This document shows positions 43,321 to 50,995 of a stretch of DNA of 64,000 nucleotides, one piece after another; position 1 is the first letter of the stretch; each line of letters begins with the position of its first letter. The notes beneath the pieces are model-generated. The model ran no database searches and had not been told where the DNA came from. It was given only the letters and a program-made list of their open reading frames with translations. The DNA comes from Streptomyces sp. NBC_01463 (GTDB lineage: Bacteria; Actinomycetota; Actinomycetes; Streptomycetales; Streptomycetaceae), in contig CP109468.1 in assembly GCA_036227345.1 (NCBI GenBank), positions 5,084,001 through 5,148,000 on the forward strand. The letters are read 5' to 3'. The position numbers were made by a program, and so were the translations under genes.

Positions 43321-43338
43321 GTGCGCCGGGCCCGAAGC

Positions 43339-43392
43339 TTGATATGCTCAAGCAACTCACTTCATGTAACTGCCAGAAGTTGAGCAAGTCAA
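43339..43392. promoter_or_regulatory. Paired TTGA-N5-TCAA operators and divergent promoters
   Basis: TTGATATGCTCAA (43339-43351) and TTGAGCAAGTCAA (43380-43392) share the dyad TTGA-N5-TCAA, with centres 41 bases apart (four helical turns). On the minus strand TTGACT (43392-43387), an 18-base spacer and TACATG (43368-43363) form the likely promoter of the fusion gene. Its -35 lies in one operator and its start region in the other. On the plus strand the first operator itself provides TTGATA as a possible -35 for the MarR gene. Repression by the MarR protein is the likely function. Confidence 0.75.
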
Positions 43393-43430
43393 ATAAATGT
43401 CGGCGGATGCCGATCGAAGAATGGCCGACC

Positions 43431-43895
43431 ATGACCACCGAACCGACGCCCCGCGCCGCCACTGCTCCGGACGATCGACCCGTGCCGACCCCGGACGACC
43501 TCCTGGAGCCGCTCGCCGTCGTCGTCCGCGGCCACCACGACGACCTCACCGCCGTCGCCGCCCGTCATGGCCTGTCGACCTCGCAGGCCCGCGCGCTCAT
43601 CGCACTCAACGCGCCCATGCCGATGAGCGCGCTCGCCGCCCACCTGGTCTGCGACGCCTCCAACGCCACCGGCCTCGTCGGCCGCATGGAGGCCCGCGGC
43701 CTGGTCCGCCGCACCCCGGCCCCCGGCGACCGCCGCTCCAAGGTCGCGAGCCGCACCCCCGAGGGCACCGAGCTCGCCCACACCCTCCGCGCCGAGATGC
43801 GCGCCGTGCACGGCGCACTCGAAGCGCTCACCCCGGAGGAGCGCACCGCCCTGCTGCCCCTGCTCAACCGGCTGGGGCAGCTGCTCTACGCGTGA
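43431..43895 (+). CDS. MarR-family regulator of the DJ-1-ALDH operon
   Basis: The 154-residue protein contains a MarR winged helix (SALAAHLVCDASNATGLVGRM then the wing PAPGDRRSKVASRT). The start is ATG 43431 (MTTEPTPRAA); an upstream in-frame ATG at 43410 is less likely. It is divergent from the DJ-1-ALDH fusion gene with paired operators between, so it most likely represses that operon and itself and is released by an aldehyde, dicarbonyl or electrophile. A cysteine in helix 3 (LVCDAS) is a possible thiol sensor. Confidence 0.9.
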   Translation: MTTEPTPRAATAPDDRPVPTPDDLLEPLAVVVRGHHDDLTAVAARHGLSTSQARALIALNAPMPMSALAAHLVCDASNATGLVGRMEARGLVRRTPAPGDRRSKVASRTPEGTELAHTLRAEMRAVHGALEALTPEERTALLPLLNRLGQLLYA

Positions 43896-43938
43896 CGCGG
43901 CGCTCCGCGCGTGATCCGGCCCGGAACGGGCCGACCGG

Positions 43939-44337
43939 TCAGGAAGCCGGCGGGGCCGACTCCTCCGGCCCGCCCTCGCGCCGCTTCAGCTCGTCCTCGC
44001 GGCGGCGCAGGTCCGCCTCCCAGTCCTTGAGGACGGCCTCGTCCTTCTGGTTCTCGTCCTTCAGCGACTTGAGGAAGTCGGGATTGTCGTCCGGCGCCAC
44101 CCACTGCTGCCGGTGGCCGCGATGCCATTCGGAGGGCGTACGGCCTCCGGCGGGCGCCTGGCGCACCTTGCCCGCGGCCAGCCACACGATCGGGCCGACG
44201 ATCCAGAAGAGCAGGATGATGAAGACCCAGGCGATCTTCGGCAGGTGCTTGGCCTCGTCCTCCGGGGTGTTCAGACAGTCGATGAACGCGAAGATCGTCA
44301 GCGCCAGAGGCAGGAGATAGATCAGGGCCCGGAGCAT
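43939..44337 (-). CDS. PLDc_N-type membrane protein
   Basis: The 132-residue protein has two membrane spans (LIYLLPLALTIFAFIDCL and IAWVFIILLFWIVGPIVWLA), matching the phospholipase D nuclease N-terminal (PLDc_N) membrane domain. A charged coiled-coil tail (LKSLKDENQKDEAVLKDWEA and RRREDELKRRE) follows. There is no PLD catalytic domain. Function is unknown. It is divergent from the UbiD-like gene with an 89-base spacer. Confidence 0.85.
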   Translation of the reverse strand: MLRALIYLLPLALTIFAFIDCLNTPEDEAKHLPKIAWVFIILLFWIVGPIVWLAAGKVRQAPAGGRTPSEWHRGHRQQWVAPDDNPDFLKSLKDENQKDEAVLKDWEADLRRREDELKRREGGPEESAPPAS

Positions 44338-44426
44338 GGTGGAAAAGTCCCCCAGAGGAGAGTTGGCGGGGCAATGTCCCGCCCCGGTGACGGGCCCAGG
44401 GTAGCGGGTGGCCGATACTGGACGGC

Positions 44427-45884
44427 ATGGCTTACGACGATCTTCGATCCCTCCTCCGGGCTCTGGAGCGCGAGGGCGAGCTCAAGCGCATCAAGGCCGA
44501 GGTCGACCCCTACCTGGAGGTCGGTGAGATCGTCGACCGGGTCAACAAGGCCGGCGGTCCCGCGCTGCTCTTCGAGAACGTCAAGGGGTCCTCGATGCCC
44601 CTGGCCATGAACGTCTTCGGGACCGACAAGCGGCTCCTCAAGGCGCTCGGGCTGAAGTCCTACGCCGAGATCAGCGACAAGATCGGCGGACTGCTCAAGC
44701 CGGAGCTGCCGCACGGCTTCGTCGGCGTCCGGGAGGCCTTCGGCAAACTCGGCACGATGGTGCACGTACCGCCGAAGAAGGTGAAGAGCGAGAACGCCCC
44801 CGTCCAGGAGGTCGTCCTCACCGGCGACGACGTGGACCTGGACCGGCTGCCCGCGCTGTTCACCTGGCCCAAGGACGGCGGCTCGTTCTTCAACCTCGGC
44901 CTCACGCACACCAAGCACCCCGAGACCGGCGTCCGCAACCTCGGGCTCTACCGCCTCCAGCGCCACGACCGCCGCACCATCGGGATGCACTGGCAGATCC
45001 ACAAGGACAGCCGCAACCACTACCAGGTCGCCGCCAAGCGCGGCGAGCGGCTGCCGGTCGCCATCGCCTTCGGGGCGCCGCCCGCGGTCACGTACGCCTC
45101 CACCGCGCCGCTGCCCGGGGACATCGACGAGTACCTCTTCGCCGGCTTCATCCAGGGCAAGCGCATCGAGATGGTCGACTGCAAGACCGTGCCGCTCCAG
45201 GTCCCGGCCAACGCCGAGGTCGTCATCGAGGGCTGGCTGGAGCCGGGGGAGATGCTCCCCGAGGGGCCGTTCGGCGACCACACCGGGTTCTACACCCCGC
45301 AGGAACCGTTCCCCGCGCTGACCATCGACTGCGTGACCATGCGCAAGCGCCCGCTGCTCCAGTCGATCGTGGTGGGCCGGCCGCCGACCGAGGACGGGCC
45401 GCTGGGGCGGGCCACCGAGCGGTTCTTCCTGCCCCTGCTCAAGATCATCGTGCCGGACATCGTGGACTACCACCTGCCCGAGTCCGGCGGTTTCCACAAC
45501 TGCGCGATCGTCTCGATCGACAAGAAGTACCCGAAGCACGCCCAGAAGGTGATGAGCGCCATCTGGGGCGCGCACATGATGTCGCTGACCAAGCTGATCG
45601 TCGTCGTGGACTCCGACTGCGACGTCCACGATCTGCACGAGGTGTCCTGGCGGGCCCTCGGCAACACCGACTACGCGCGCGACCTCACCGTCGCCGAGGG
45701 GCCCGTCGACCATCTCGACCATGCCTCCTACCAGCAGTTCTGGGGCGGCAAGGCGGGCATCGACGCGACGAAGAAGTGGCCCGAGGAGGGCTACACCCGG
45801 GACGGGGGCTGGCCGGACATGGTCGAGTCCGACCCGGACACGGCGGCGAAGGTCGACCGCCGCTGGAAGGAATACGGACTGTGA
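44427..45884 (+). CDS. mqnL: Menaquinone biosynthesis decarboxylase (UbiD family)
   Basis: The 485-residue protein is a UbiD-family decarboxylase that would use the prenylated FMN made by the nearby UbiX-like enzyme. Its family features include MHWQIHKDSRNHY, ERLPVAIAFGAPPAV and LPEGPFGDHTGFYTPQ, with the conserved Glu and Asp of the active site in that last stretch. In streptomycetes this enzyme decarboxylates the prenylated naphthoate late in the futalosine route to menaquinone. GTG of the next gene overlaps its stop (GTGA). The assignment to mqnL rather than another UbiD rests on the neighbouring genes. Confidence 0.9.
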   Translation: MAYDDLRSLLRALEREGELKRIKAEVDPYLEVGEIVDRVNKAGGPALLFENVKGSSMPLAMNVFGTDKRLLKALGLKSYAEISDKIGGLLKPELPHGFVGVREAFGKLGTMVHVPPKKVKSENAPVQEVVLTGDDVDLDRLPALFTWPKDGGSFFNLGLTHTKHPETGVRNLGLYRLQRHDRRTIGMHWQIHKDSRNHYQVAAKRGERLPVAIAFGAPPAVTYASTAPLPGDIDEYLFAGFIQGKRIEMVDCKTVPLQVPANAEVVIEGWLEPGEMLPEGPFGDHTGFYTPQEPFPALTIDCVTMRKRPLLQSIVVGRPPTEDGPLGRATERFFLPLLKIIVPDIVDYHLPESGGFHNCAIVSIDKKYPKHAQKVMSAIWGAHMMSLTKLIVVVDSDCDVHDLHEVSWRALGNTDYARDLTVAEGPVDHLDHASYQQFWGGKAGIDATKKWPEEGYTRDGGWPDMVESDPDTAAKVDRRWKEYGL

Positions 45885-46798
45885 GCGCCGCCGAAGCGAC
45901 CCTGGGCTCCGGGCCCGCGCAACCGAACAGCAAGGTCAAGGCGTTCCTGCGGCTCGTGATGATCGAGCACTCGGTCTTCGCGCTGCCCTTCGCCTACATC
46001 GCCGCCCTGACCGCGATGTTCCGGGTGGACGAGAGCATCCACTGGGGCACGCTGCTGCTCGTCACGATCGCGATGGTCGGGCTGCGGACGTTCGCCATGG
46101 CCGCGAACCGGATCATCGACCGGGAGATCGACGCCCGCAATCCGCGCACCGCGGGCCGTGAGCTGGTGACCGGTGCGGTGTCGGTGAAGTCGGCGTGGAC
46201 GGGGGCGCTCGTCGCCGTCGTCGTGTTCCTCGGGGCCGCGGCCCTGCTGAACCCGCTCTGTCTGGCGCTGGCCCCGGTCGCCGTGATCCCGATGGTCGTC
46301 TACCCGTACGGCAAGCGGTTCACGAACTACCCGCACGCCATCCTGGGCATCGCCCAGGCCATGGGCCCGATCGGCGCCTGGCTGGCCGTGACCGGCAGCT
46401 GGTCGTGGGACGCGGTGATCCTGGGTCTTGCCGTCGGCGTCTGGATCGGCGGCTTCGACCTGATCTTCGCCTGCCAGGACGTGCAGGCCGACCGCGCCCA
46501 CGGGGTGCTGTCCGTCCCGGCGCGCTTCGGGGTGCCGGCGGCGCTGTGGGGGGCGCGGGTCTGCCACGCGGTGACGACGGGCCTGCTGGTCTGGTTCGGT
46601 CTGGCCACGGAGGCCGGGCTCTTCTACTGGATCGGCATGGTGATCGTCGCGGTGGCCTTCGTGTACGAGCACCGGGTGGTGCGGCCGCACGATCTCTCAA
46701 GGCTCAACCGGGCGTTCTTCCAGGTCAACGGGTTCATCGGGATCGCACTGTTCGCGTGCGCGCTGCTGGACCTGCTGGTGCGGGGCCTGACGGTGTAG
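45881..46798 (+). CDS. mqnP: Menaquinone prenyltransferase (UbiA family)
   Basis: The 305-residue membrane protein has ~8-9 spans and the two Asp-rich UbiA motifs: NRIIDREIDARNPRT (residues ~72-86) and DLIFACQDVQADRAHGV (~190-206). It adds a polyprenyl chain to the 1,4-dihydroxy-6-naphthoate core in the futalosine pathway. GTG overlaps the end of the decarboxylase gene, giving translational coupling, and the UbiX-like gene follows. Confidence 0.92.
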   Translation: MSAAEATLGSGPAQPNSKVKAFLRLVMIEHSVFALPFAYIAALTAMFRVDESIHWGTLLLVTIAMVGLRTFAMAANRIIDREIDARNPRTAGRELVTGAVSVKSAWTGALVAVVVFLGAAALLNPLCLALAPVAVIPMVVYPYGKRFTNYPHAILGIAQAMGPIGAWLAVTGSWSWDAVILGLAVGVWIGGFDLIFACQDVQADRAHGVLSVPARFGVPAALWGARVCHAVTTGLLVWFGLATEAGLFYWIGMVIVAVAFVYEHRVVRPHDLSRLNRAFFQVNGFIGIALFACALLDLLVRGLTV

Positions 46799-46849
46799 CA
46801 CCCGCGACGGTCCGGAACTCCTGACGCGTCGGTGGTACGGGCTGCCGGA

Positions 46850-46855
46850 TAGGCT
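46850..46855 (+). promoter_or_regulatory. Candidate -10 for the UbiX-like gene (leaderless type)
   Basis: TAGGCT fits TANNNT and ends seven bases before the GTG. No clear -35 is visible; the gene may also be read through from the upstream operon. Confidence 0.35.
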
Positions 46856-46862
46856 CGGGGGT

Positions 46863-47546
46863 GTGGATTCCGGGACTTCAGTGAGTCAGCAGCGGCGACA
46901 GCCTTGGATTGTCGGGGTTTCGGGCGCTTCGGGCACCCCATTCGCCGCTGCCGTCCTGCGCGGTCTGCTGGCCGCGGGGGAGAGCGTCGATCTGGTGGTG
47001 AGCCGGGCCTCGCGCCTCACGCTGCTGGACGAGACGGGGATCGCGTTCCGCGACGCGCACTGGCAGGAGGACCTGGCCGGCTGGCTGGCGCGGGGGGCGG
47101 ACGGGAAGCCGCACACCTTCGACGTGGACGTGTCCGGCGTGCGGCACTGGGCGGCCGGCGATCTGGCCGCGGGTCCGTCCTCGGGGTCGTACCCGGCGAA
47201 GGGGATGCTGATCGTGCCGGCGTCGACGGCGTGCGTGGCCGGGGTGGCGCTGGGGCTCTCGAAGGACCTGCTGCAGCGGGCCGCGAGCGTGACGCTCAAG
47301 GAGCGGCGGAAGCTGGTCGTCGCGGTGCGCGAGACGCCGCTGAACGGTCAGACGCTGAAGCATCTGGTGACCCTGGACGAGGCGGGCGCGGTCGTGCTGC
47401 CCGCCTCTCCGGCGTTCTACGCGGGTGCGACGCACATCCAGGATCTGGTGGATTTCGTCGCGGGGCGGGTGCTGGACGCGGCAGGGGTGCCGCACCGGCT
47501 GTACCGCCGCTGGGAGGGGGAGCTCGGTGGTGGCTCCCGCGGCTGA
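46863..47546 (+). CDS. mqnM: UbiX-like flavin prenyltransferase
   Basis: The 227-residue flavodoxin-like protein has the UbiX N-terminus WIVGVSGASGTPFAAAVLR and the later VPASTACVAGVALGLSKDLLQRAA, together with LKERRKLVVAVRETPLN. It makes prenylated FMN for the UbiD-like decarboxylase encoded two genes upstream. It starts at GTG. The adjacent prenyltransferase and decarboxylase make a menaquinone role likely. Confidence 0.9.
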   Translation: MDSGTSVSQQRRQPWIVGVSGASGTPFAAAVLRGLLAAGESVDLVVSRASRLTLLDETGIAFRDAHWQEDLAGWLARGADGKPHTFDVDVSGVRHWAAGDLAAGPSSGSYPAKGMLIVPASTACVAGVALGLSKDLLQRAASVTLKERRKLVVAVRETPLNGQTLKHLVTLDEAGAVVLPASPAFYAGATHIQDLVDFVAGRVLDAAGVPHRLYRRWEGELGGGSRG

Positions 47547-47562
47547 ACCGGCCGGGGCCGGT
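47547..47562. terminator. Short hairpin between the UbiX-like gene and the convergent small gene
   Basis: ACCGGCC and GGCCGGT with a two-base loop lie directly between convergent stops. Confidence 0.5.
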
Positions 47563-47563
47563 G

Positions 47564-47692
47564 CTACTTGGGGGTGCGCGGGTTACGGGTCTTGTCGACC
47601 CGGTGGGCCGCGGCCGGCTGGTGGGCACGCGAGCGGTTGGCCAGGTCCTGCAGCTCGCGCATCCGGGCGTAGGCCATCTCGATCGTGTACAC
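47564..47692 (-). CDS. Small basic protein (42 residues), conserved-looking
   Basis: A GTG start at 47692 preceded by CAGGAG at ten bases gives a 42-residue protein beginning VYTIEMAYARMRELQDLANR. It has a helical N-terminal half and a basic tail (AHRVDKTRNPRTPK). Small proteins of this type recur in streptomycete genomes. A longer in-frame start at 47758 exists, but it adds a Lys/Phe-rich stretch encoded by the AT-rich promoter region. Function unknown. Confidence 0.55.
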   Translation of the reverse strand: MYTIEMAYARMRELQDLANRSRAHQPAAAHRVDKTRNPRTPK

Positions 47693-47745
47693 GGTGTATC
47701 CACTCCTGAAGATTCGAAAGCATTTTTTGGAAGTTCGGAAAGATT

Positions 47746-47787
47746 TGCAGGCGTTCAAGCCTGCACGCCTTAGATTCTACACGTAGA
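47746..47787. promoter_or_regulatory. Dyad sites in the Lrp gene promoter region
   Basis: A perfect 7-bp dyad TGCAGGC-GTTCAA-GCCTGCA (47746-47765) and a second dyad TCTAC-AC-GTAGA (47776-47787) lie 38-79 bases before the Lrp-type gene start. The latter includes TAGACT, a possible -10. They are candidate binding sites for the adjacent regulator. Confidence 0.55.
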
Positions 47788-47824
47788 CTCGCGATACTGC
47801 TGAACAATGGAAGGTTTCAGTCAC

Positions 47825-48280
47825 ATGGACGCGGTGGACAGGCAGCTCATCCAGGCCCTCAGGGAGAACGGCAGGGCCTCGTACGCCGAGCTGGGACGGC
47901 TCGTGGGGCTCTCCGGGCCCAGCGTCACCGACCGCATCAACCGGCTGGAAACCGCCGGTGTCATCACCGGCTACCGCGCCACCGTCGACGCGGCCTCGCT
48001 CGGCCTCGGGGTCACGGCCCTCATCGGCATCTCGCTCTCGGACGCCGCCGACCACGAGGACGTGGCCCGCCGGCTGAAGGACCTCGCCGAGATCGAGGAC
48101 GCCTGGTTCATCGCGGGCGACGACTCGTACATGCTCAAGGTCCGGGTCGGCGACGTGGACGGCCTGGAGAAGACCATCCGCCGGCTCAGCGGCACCAAGG
48201 GCGTCTCGCGCACGCGCACCACGATCGTGCTCTCCACCAAGTGGGAGAACCGGGTCGGAGACCTCCCCGAAGAGAGCTAG
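47825..48280 (+). CDS. Lrp/AsnC-family regulator
   Basis: The 151-residue protein has an N-terminal winged helix (DRQLIQALRENGRASYAELGRLVGLSGPSVTDRINRL) and a C-terminal RAM ligand-binding domain (VTALIGISL, SYMLKVRVGDVDGLEKTI). Lrp proteins form octamers and respond to amino acids. It starts at ATG 47825 after GGAAGG. It sits between the UbiX-like gene and mqnE, so it may control menaquinone genes, though autoregulation through the upstream dyads is better supported. Confidence 0.92.
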   Translation: MDAVDRQLIQALRENGRASYAELGRLVGLSGPSVTDRINRLETAGVITGYRATVDAASLGLGVTALIGISLSDAADHEDVARRLKDLAEIEDAWFIAGDDSYMLKVRVGDVDGLEKTIRRLSGTKGVSRTRTTIVLSTKWENRVGDLPEES

Positions 48281-48329
48281 GCGTACGGTGATCTGAGTCT
48301 GTTACGGAGAGAAAATGGGAGGCGCCCTA

Positions 48330-49493
48330 GTGGACGCGGGACTCAAGCGCGAGCTGGAGCAGAAGGTCCGGGACGGCGAGCGGCTGTCCCGCGAGGACGG
48401 GATCGCGCTCTACGAGTCCGACGACCTGGCCTGGCTGGGCGGACTGGCCCATGAGGTGCGTACGCGCAAGAACGGCGACGTCGTCCACTTCAACGTCAAC
48501 CGTCACCTCAACATGACCAACGTGTGCACCGCCTCGTGCGCGTACTGCTCCTTCCAGCGCAAGCCGGGGGAGAAGGACGCGTACACGATGCGCATCGAGG
48601 AGGCCGTCCGCCTCGCGAAGGCGATGGAGGGCGAGAGCCTCACCGAGCTGCACATCGTCAACGGGCTGCACCCCACCCTGCCGTGGCGCTACTACCCGCG
48701 CTCGCTGAGCGCGCTCAAGGAAGCGCTGCCCGAGGTCTCCCTCAAGGCGTTCACCGCCACCGAGATCCACCACTTCGAGACCATCTCCGGGCTCTCCGCC
48801 TCCGAGATCCTCGACGAGCTCATCGAGGCCGGTCTGGAGTCGCTGACCGGCGGCGGTGCGGAGATCTTCGACTGGGAGGTCCGCCAGCACATCGTCGACC
48901 ACGCCACCCACTGGGAGGACTGGTCGCGCATCCACCGGCTCGCGCACGAGAAGGGTCTCAAGACCCCGGCGACGATGCTGTACGGGCACATCGAGGAGCC
49001 CCGTCACCGCGTCGACCACGTGCTGCGGCTGCGTGAGCTCCAGGACGAGACCGGCGGCTTCCAGGTCTTCATCCCGCTGCGCTACCAGCACGACTTCGTG
49101 GACATGAAGGACGGCAAGGTCCGCAACAAGCTCCAGGCGCGCACGACGATGGCGACCGGCGCCGAGGCGCTGAAGACCTTCGCGGTCTCCCGGCTGCTCT
49201 TCGACAACGTCCCGCACGTCAAGGTCTTCTGGGTGATGCACGGCGTGCAGACCGCCCAGCTCGCGCTGCAGCACGGCGCGGACGACATGGACGGCTCGGT
49301 CGTCGAGTACAAGATCACGCACGACGCGGACAACTACGGCACGCCGAACAAGCTCGGCCGTGAGGATCTGCTGGACCTGATCCGCGACGCGGGCTTCCGG
49401 CCCGTGGAGCGCAACACCCGGTACGAGATCATCCGCGAGTACCCGGGCCCGGACGCGGAGCGGCGCGAGTCGCCGCAGCCGATGCGGGTCTGA
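48330..49493 (+). CDS. mqnE: Aminofutalosine synthase (radical SAM)
   Basis: The 387-residue radical SAM enzyme has the CxxxCxxC cluster motif in VCTASCAYCSFQ (Cys66, Cys70, Cys73). It carries out the first committed step of the futalosine pathway: joining 3-enolpyruvylbenzoate (from chorismate) to SAM-derived deoxyadenosine to give aminofutalosine. Later motifs (GGGAEIFDWEVR, HKTPATMLYGHIEE-like) fit MqnE rather than MqnC. GTG at 48330 has GGGAGG seven bases upstream and gives the family length; an ATG at 48315 is also possible. Confidence 0.93.
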   Translation: MDAGLKRELEQKVRDGERLSREDGIALYESDDLAWLGGLAHEVRTRKNGDVVHFNVNRHLNMTNVCTASCAYCSFQRKPGEKDAYTMRIEEAVRLAKAMEGESLTELHIVNGLHPTLPWRYYPRSLSALKEALPEVSLKAFTATEIHHFETISGLSASEILDELIEAGLESLTGGGAEIFDWEVRQHIVDHATHWEDWSRIHRLAHEKGLKTPATMLYGHIEEPRHRVDHVLRLRELQDETGGFQVFIPLRYQHDFVDMKDGKVRNKLQARTTMATGAEALKTFAVSRLLFDNVPHVKVFWVMHGVQTAQLALQHGADDMDGSVVEYKITHDADNYGTPNKLGREDLLDLIRDAGFRPVERNTRYEIIREYPGPDAERRESPQPMRV

Positions 49494-49551
49494 CCCGGCG
49501 CGCGCCCCGCGGCGCGCGCAGCGCTGTACAGCTCCACGAAAAGCGCTCCAC

Positions 49552-49586
49552 GAAAGCTCCGGCCGCCGTCCCCGGCCGGAGCTTTC
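49552..49586 (+). terminator. Terminator after mqnE
   Basis: GAAAGCTCCGGCC (49552-49564) and GGCCGGAGCTTTC (49574-49586) form a perfect 13-bp stem downstream of mqnE. Confidence 0.8.
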
Positions 49587-49604
49587 TCGCGTTCCGGACG
49601 CCGG

Positions 49605-49633
49605 TTGAGCCGACGATGAGTAATGGTTAATCT
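49605..49633 (+). promoter_or_regulatory. Promoter of the GNAT gene (leaderless)
   Basis: TTGAGC, a 17-base spacer and TAATCT form a near-consensus promoter ending six bases before the ATG at 49640, implying a leaderless transcript. No ribosome site is present. Confidence 0.7.
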
Positions 49634-49639
49634 GCGTCC

Positions 49640-50164
49640 ATGGCGCTTACATTTGAACTGGACCCCGCATTCGACCGCTCCGTCCGGGACGGCGTGGTCG
49701 CGCTGTGGACCGACGTGTCCAACGCCGGCGGCGCCGTGGGCTTCGTGCCGCCCGTCACCGCCGACGACATCCGGCCCGAGCTGGTCAAGCACCTCGTGGC
49801 CATCGCCGAGGGCCGGACCCGGCTGCTCGTCGGCTACGACGAGGACGGCGCCGTCGCGGCCACGGCCTTCCTCGCCCTCAACTCCCACCGCCTGATGACG
49901 CACTGGCTCTGGCTCTACACCGTGATGGTCCACCCCCGCCACCAGGGCCGCGGCTACGGCCGGGACCTGATGGCCGCGGCCGCCGACGCCGCGCGCGGCA
50001 TCGACGGCATCGAGGCCGTCCGGCTCACCTGCCGCGGCGGCACCGGCGCCGACCGCTTCTACGCCGCCTGCGGATACAAGGAGGTCGGCCGGGTGCCGGA
50101 CGCGATCCGGGTGGCCGAAGGCGACGACCGCGACGACATCATCATGCTGCTCCCGCTCGGCTGA
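49640..50164 (+). CDS. GNAT-family N-acetyltransferase
   Basis: The 174-residue protein has a GNAT core, including TVMVHPRHQGRGYGRDLMAAA (motif A with R/QxxGxG) and CRGGTGADRFYAACGYKEVGR (motif B). The substrate cannot be told from sequence. It has its own leaderless promoter and a strong upstream terminator, so it is independent of mqnE. Confidence 0.88.
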   Translation: MALTFELDPAFDRSVRDGVVALWTDVSNAGGAVGFVPPVTADDIRPELVKHLVAIAEGRTRLLVGYDEDGAVAATAFLALNSHRLMTHWLWLYTVMVHPRHQGRGYGRDLMAAAADAARGIDGIEAVRLTCRGGTGADRFYAACGYKEVGRVPDAIRVAEGDDRDDIIMLLPLG

Positions 50165-50278
50165 ACCCGCCCCGCGGGACCGCCCGGCACGCGCCGATCC
50201 CGGCCCTCCGAACTGATCGATTACGGGGCATGCTTCACTGGTCGGGCAGGACTGTCGCACGTAGAGAGAAGGCCAGCT

Positions 50279-50575
50279 GTGTCCGCTGCCAAGCCGAGCG
50301 CAACGATCCGGTACACCGCGATGCGTCTCAGCATCTTCGTCGGCTGCCTCGTCGTCGCCGCCATCGCCGTCAACTTCGGGCTCCTCCCCTCCGGCGCCGG
50401 AGGATCCAACGTCATCTGGGTCGTCCTGCTCGCGCTGGTGCTCTCCGCGCCGCTCAGCTACGTACTCCTGCGCAAGCAGCGCGACGAGATGTCCGAGCAG
50501 ATCGTGTCCTCGGTCGACCGCGCCAAGGCCCGCCTCGAAGCGAACCGCACCCGCGAGGACAGCGTCACCCAGTAG
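50279..50575 (+). CDS. DUF4229 membrane protein
   Basis: The 98-residue protein starts at GTG and has two membrane spans (AMRLSIFVGCLVVAAIAVNFG and VIWVVLLALVLSAPLSYVLL) followed by a charged cytoplasmic helix (RKQRDEMSEQIVSSVDRAKA). This matches DUF4229, widespread in actinobacteria next to menaquinone genes and without a known function. A terminator-like hairpin follows at 50642. Confidence 0.85.
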   Translation: MSAAKPSATIRYTAMRLSIFVGCLVVAAIAVNFGLLPSGAGGSNVIWVVLLALVLSAPLSYVLLRKQRDEMSEQIVSSVDRAKARLEANRTREDSVTQ

Positions 50576-50640
50576 TGATTCGGTGAGGGCCGCGTAGGGA
50601 ATTTGTAAGCTTCCTCACACTCACCCCTCTTCTTCTCGAA

Positions 50641-50679
50641 ACCCCAGCACCGGAGCGACGGCTCCTGTACTGGGGTTTT
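50641..50679 (+). terminator. Terminator after the DUF4229 gene
   Basis: ACCCCAG and CTGGGGT close a bipartite stem with an inner GGAGC/GCTCC hairpin, followed by TTT. It separates the DUF4229 gene from the leader-peptide promoter. Confidence 0.75.
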
Positions 50680-50747
50680 CGCGTTCCCCGCACGGGAACA
50701 CGGGCCGCCCGGCCCGTATCGGAGGGCCGGGAGAGCCCAAAGAAGAC

Positions 50748-50779
50748 CTTTGAGGTTCTCAAAGTTCAAGTGTTAACGT
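50748..50779 (+). promoter_or_regulatory. Promoter and operator of the leader-peptide/symporter unit
   Basis: TTGAGG (50750-50755), an 18-base spacer and TAACGT (50774-50779) form a promoter ending seven bases before the leader ATG. A perfect 7-bp dyad CTTTGAG-GTT-CTCAAAG (50748-50764) overlaps the -35, so a repressor or activator probably binds there. Confidence 0.7.
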
Positions 50780-50786
50780 GTTCGAC

Positions 50787-50894
50787 ATGAAGACAGCTGT
50801 GCGCCTCCGACCTGCCGCGAGCATCCCGCTCGTGGAGCGCCTGCATGTCGATCTCTGCCGCTGTATGTCCGCGGTCTGTTGCCGCAACGTCTGA
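50787..50894 (+). CDS. Cysteine-containing leader peptide (attenuator-type uORF)
   Basis: A 35-residue frame starts at an ATG with leaderless spacing and ends RLHVDLCRCMSAVCCRNV. The RLHVDLCR-type ending with several Cys codons (positions 24, 26, 31 and 32) is the pattern of short leader peptides found upstream of sulphur and cysteine genes in actinobacteria, where ribosome pausing at Cys codons regulates the downstream gene. It is too short for standard gene finding. A stable hairpin follows 16 bases after its stop. Confidence 0.8.
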   Translation: MKTAVRLRPAASIPLVERLHVDLCRCMSAVCCRNV

Positions 50895-50909
50895 TACCGG
50901 CATCATGCA

Positions 50910-50937
50910 GCGGCGCCGCCCCTGACGCGGGCGCCGC
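50910..50937 (+). promoter_or_regulatory. Candidate attenuator hairpin after the leader peptide
   Basis: GCGGCGCC (50910-50917) and GGCGCCGC (50930-50937) form a perfect 8-bp stem with a 12-base loop between leader stop and symporter start. It lacks a U tract, so it may act through Rho, RNA structure or ribosome-site masking rather than as an intrinsic terminator. Confidence 0.55.
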
Positions 50938-50995
50938 ACCCCCGTCCCCCGCACCGTCCCCGTGCGTCCCGATGCGTCACATCTGGAGTGTGTCC

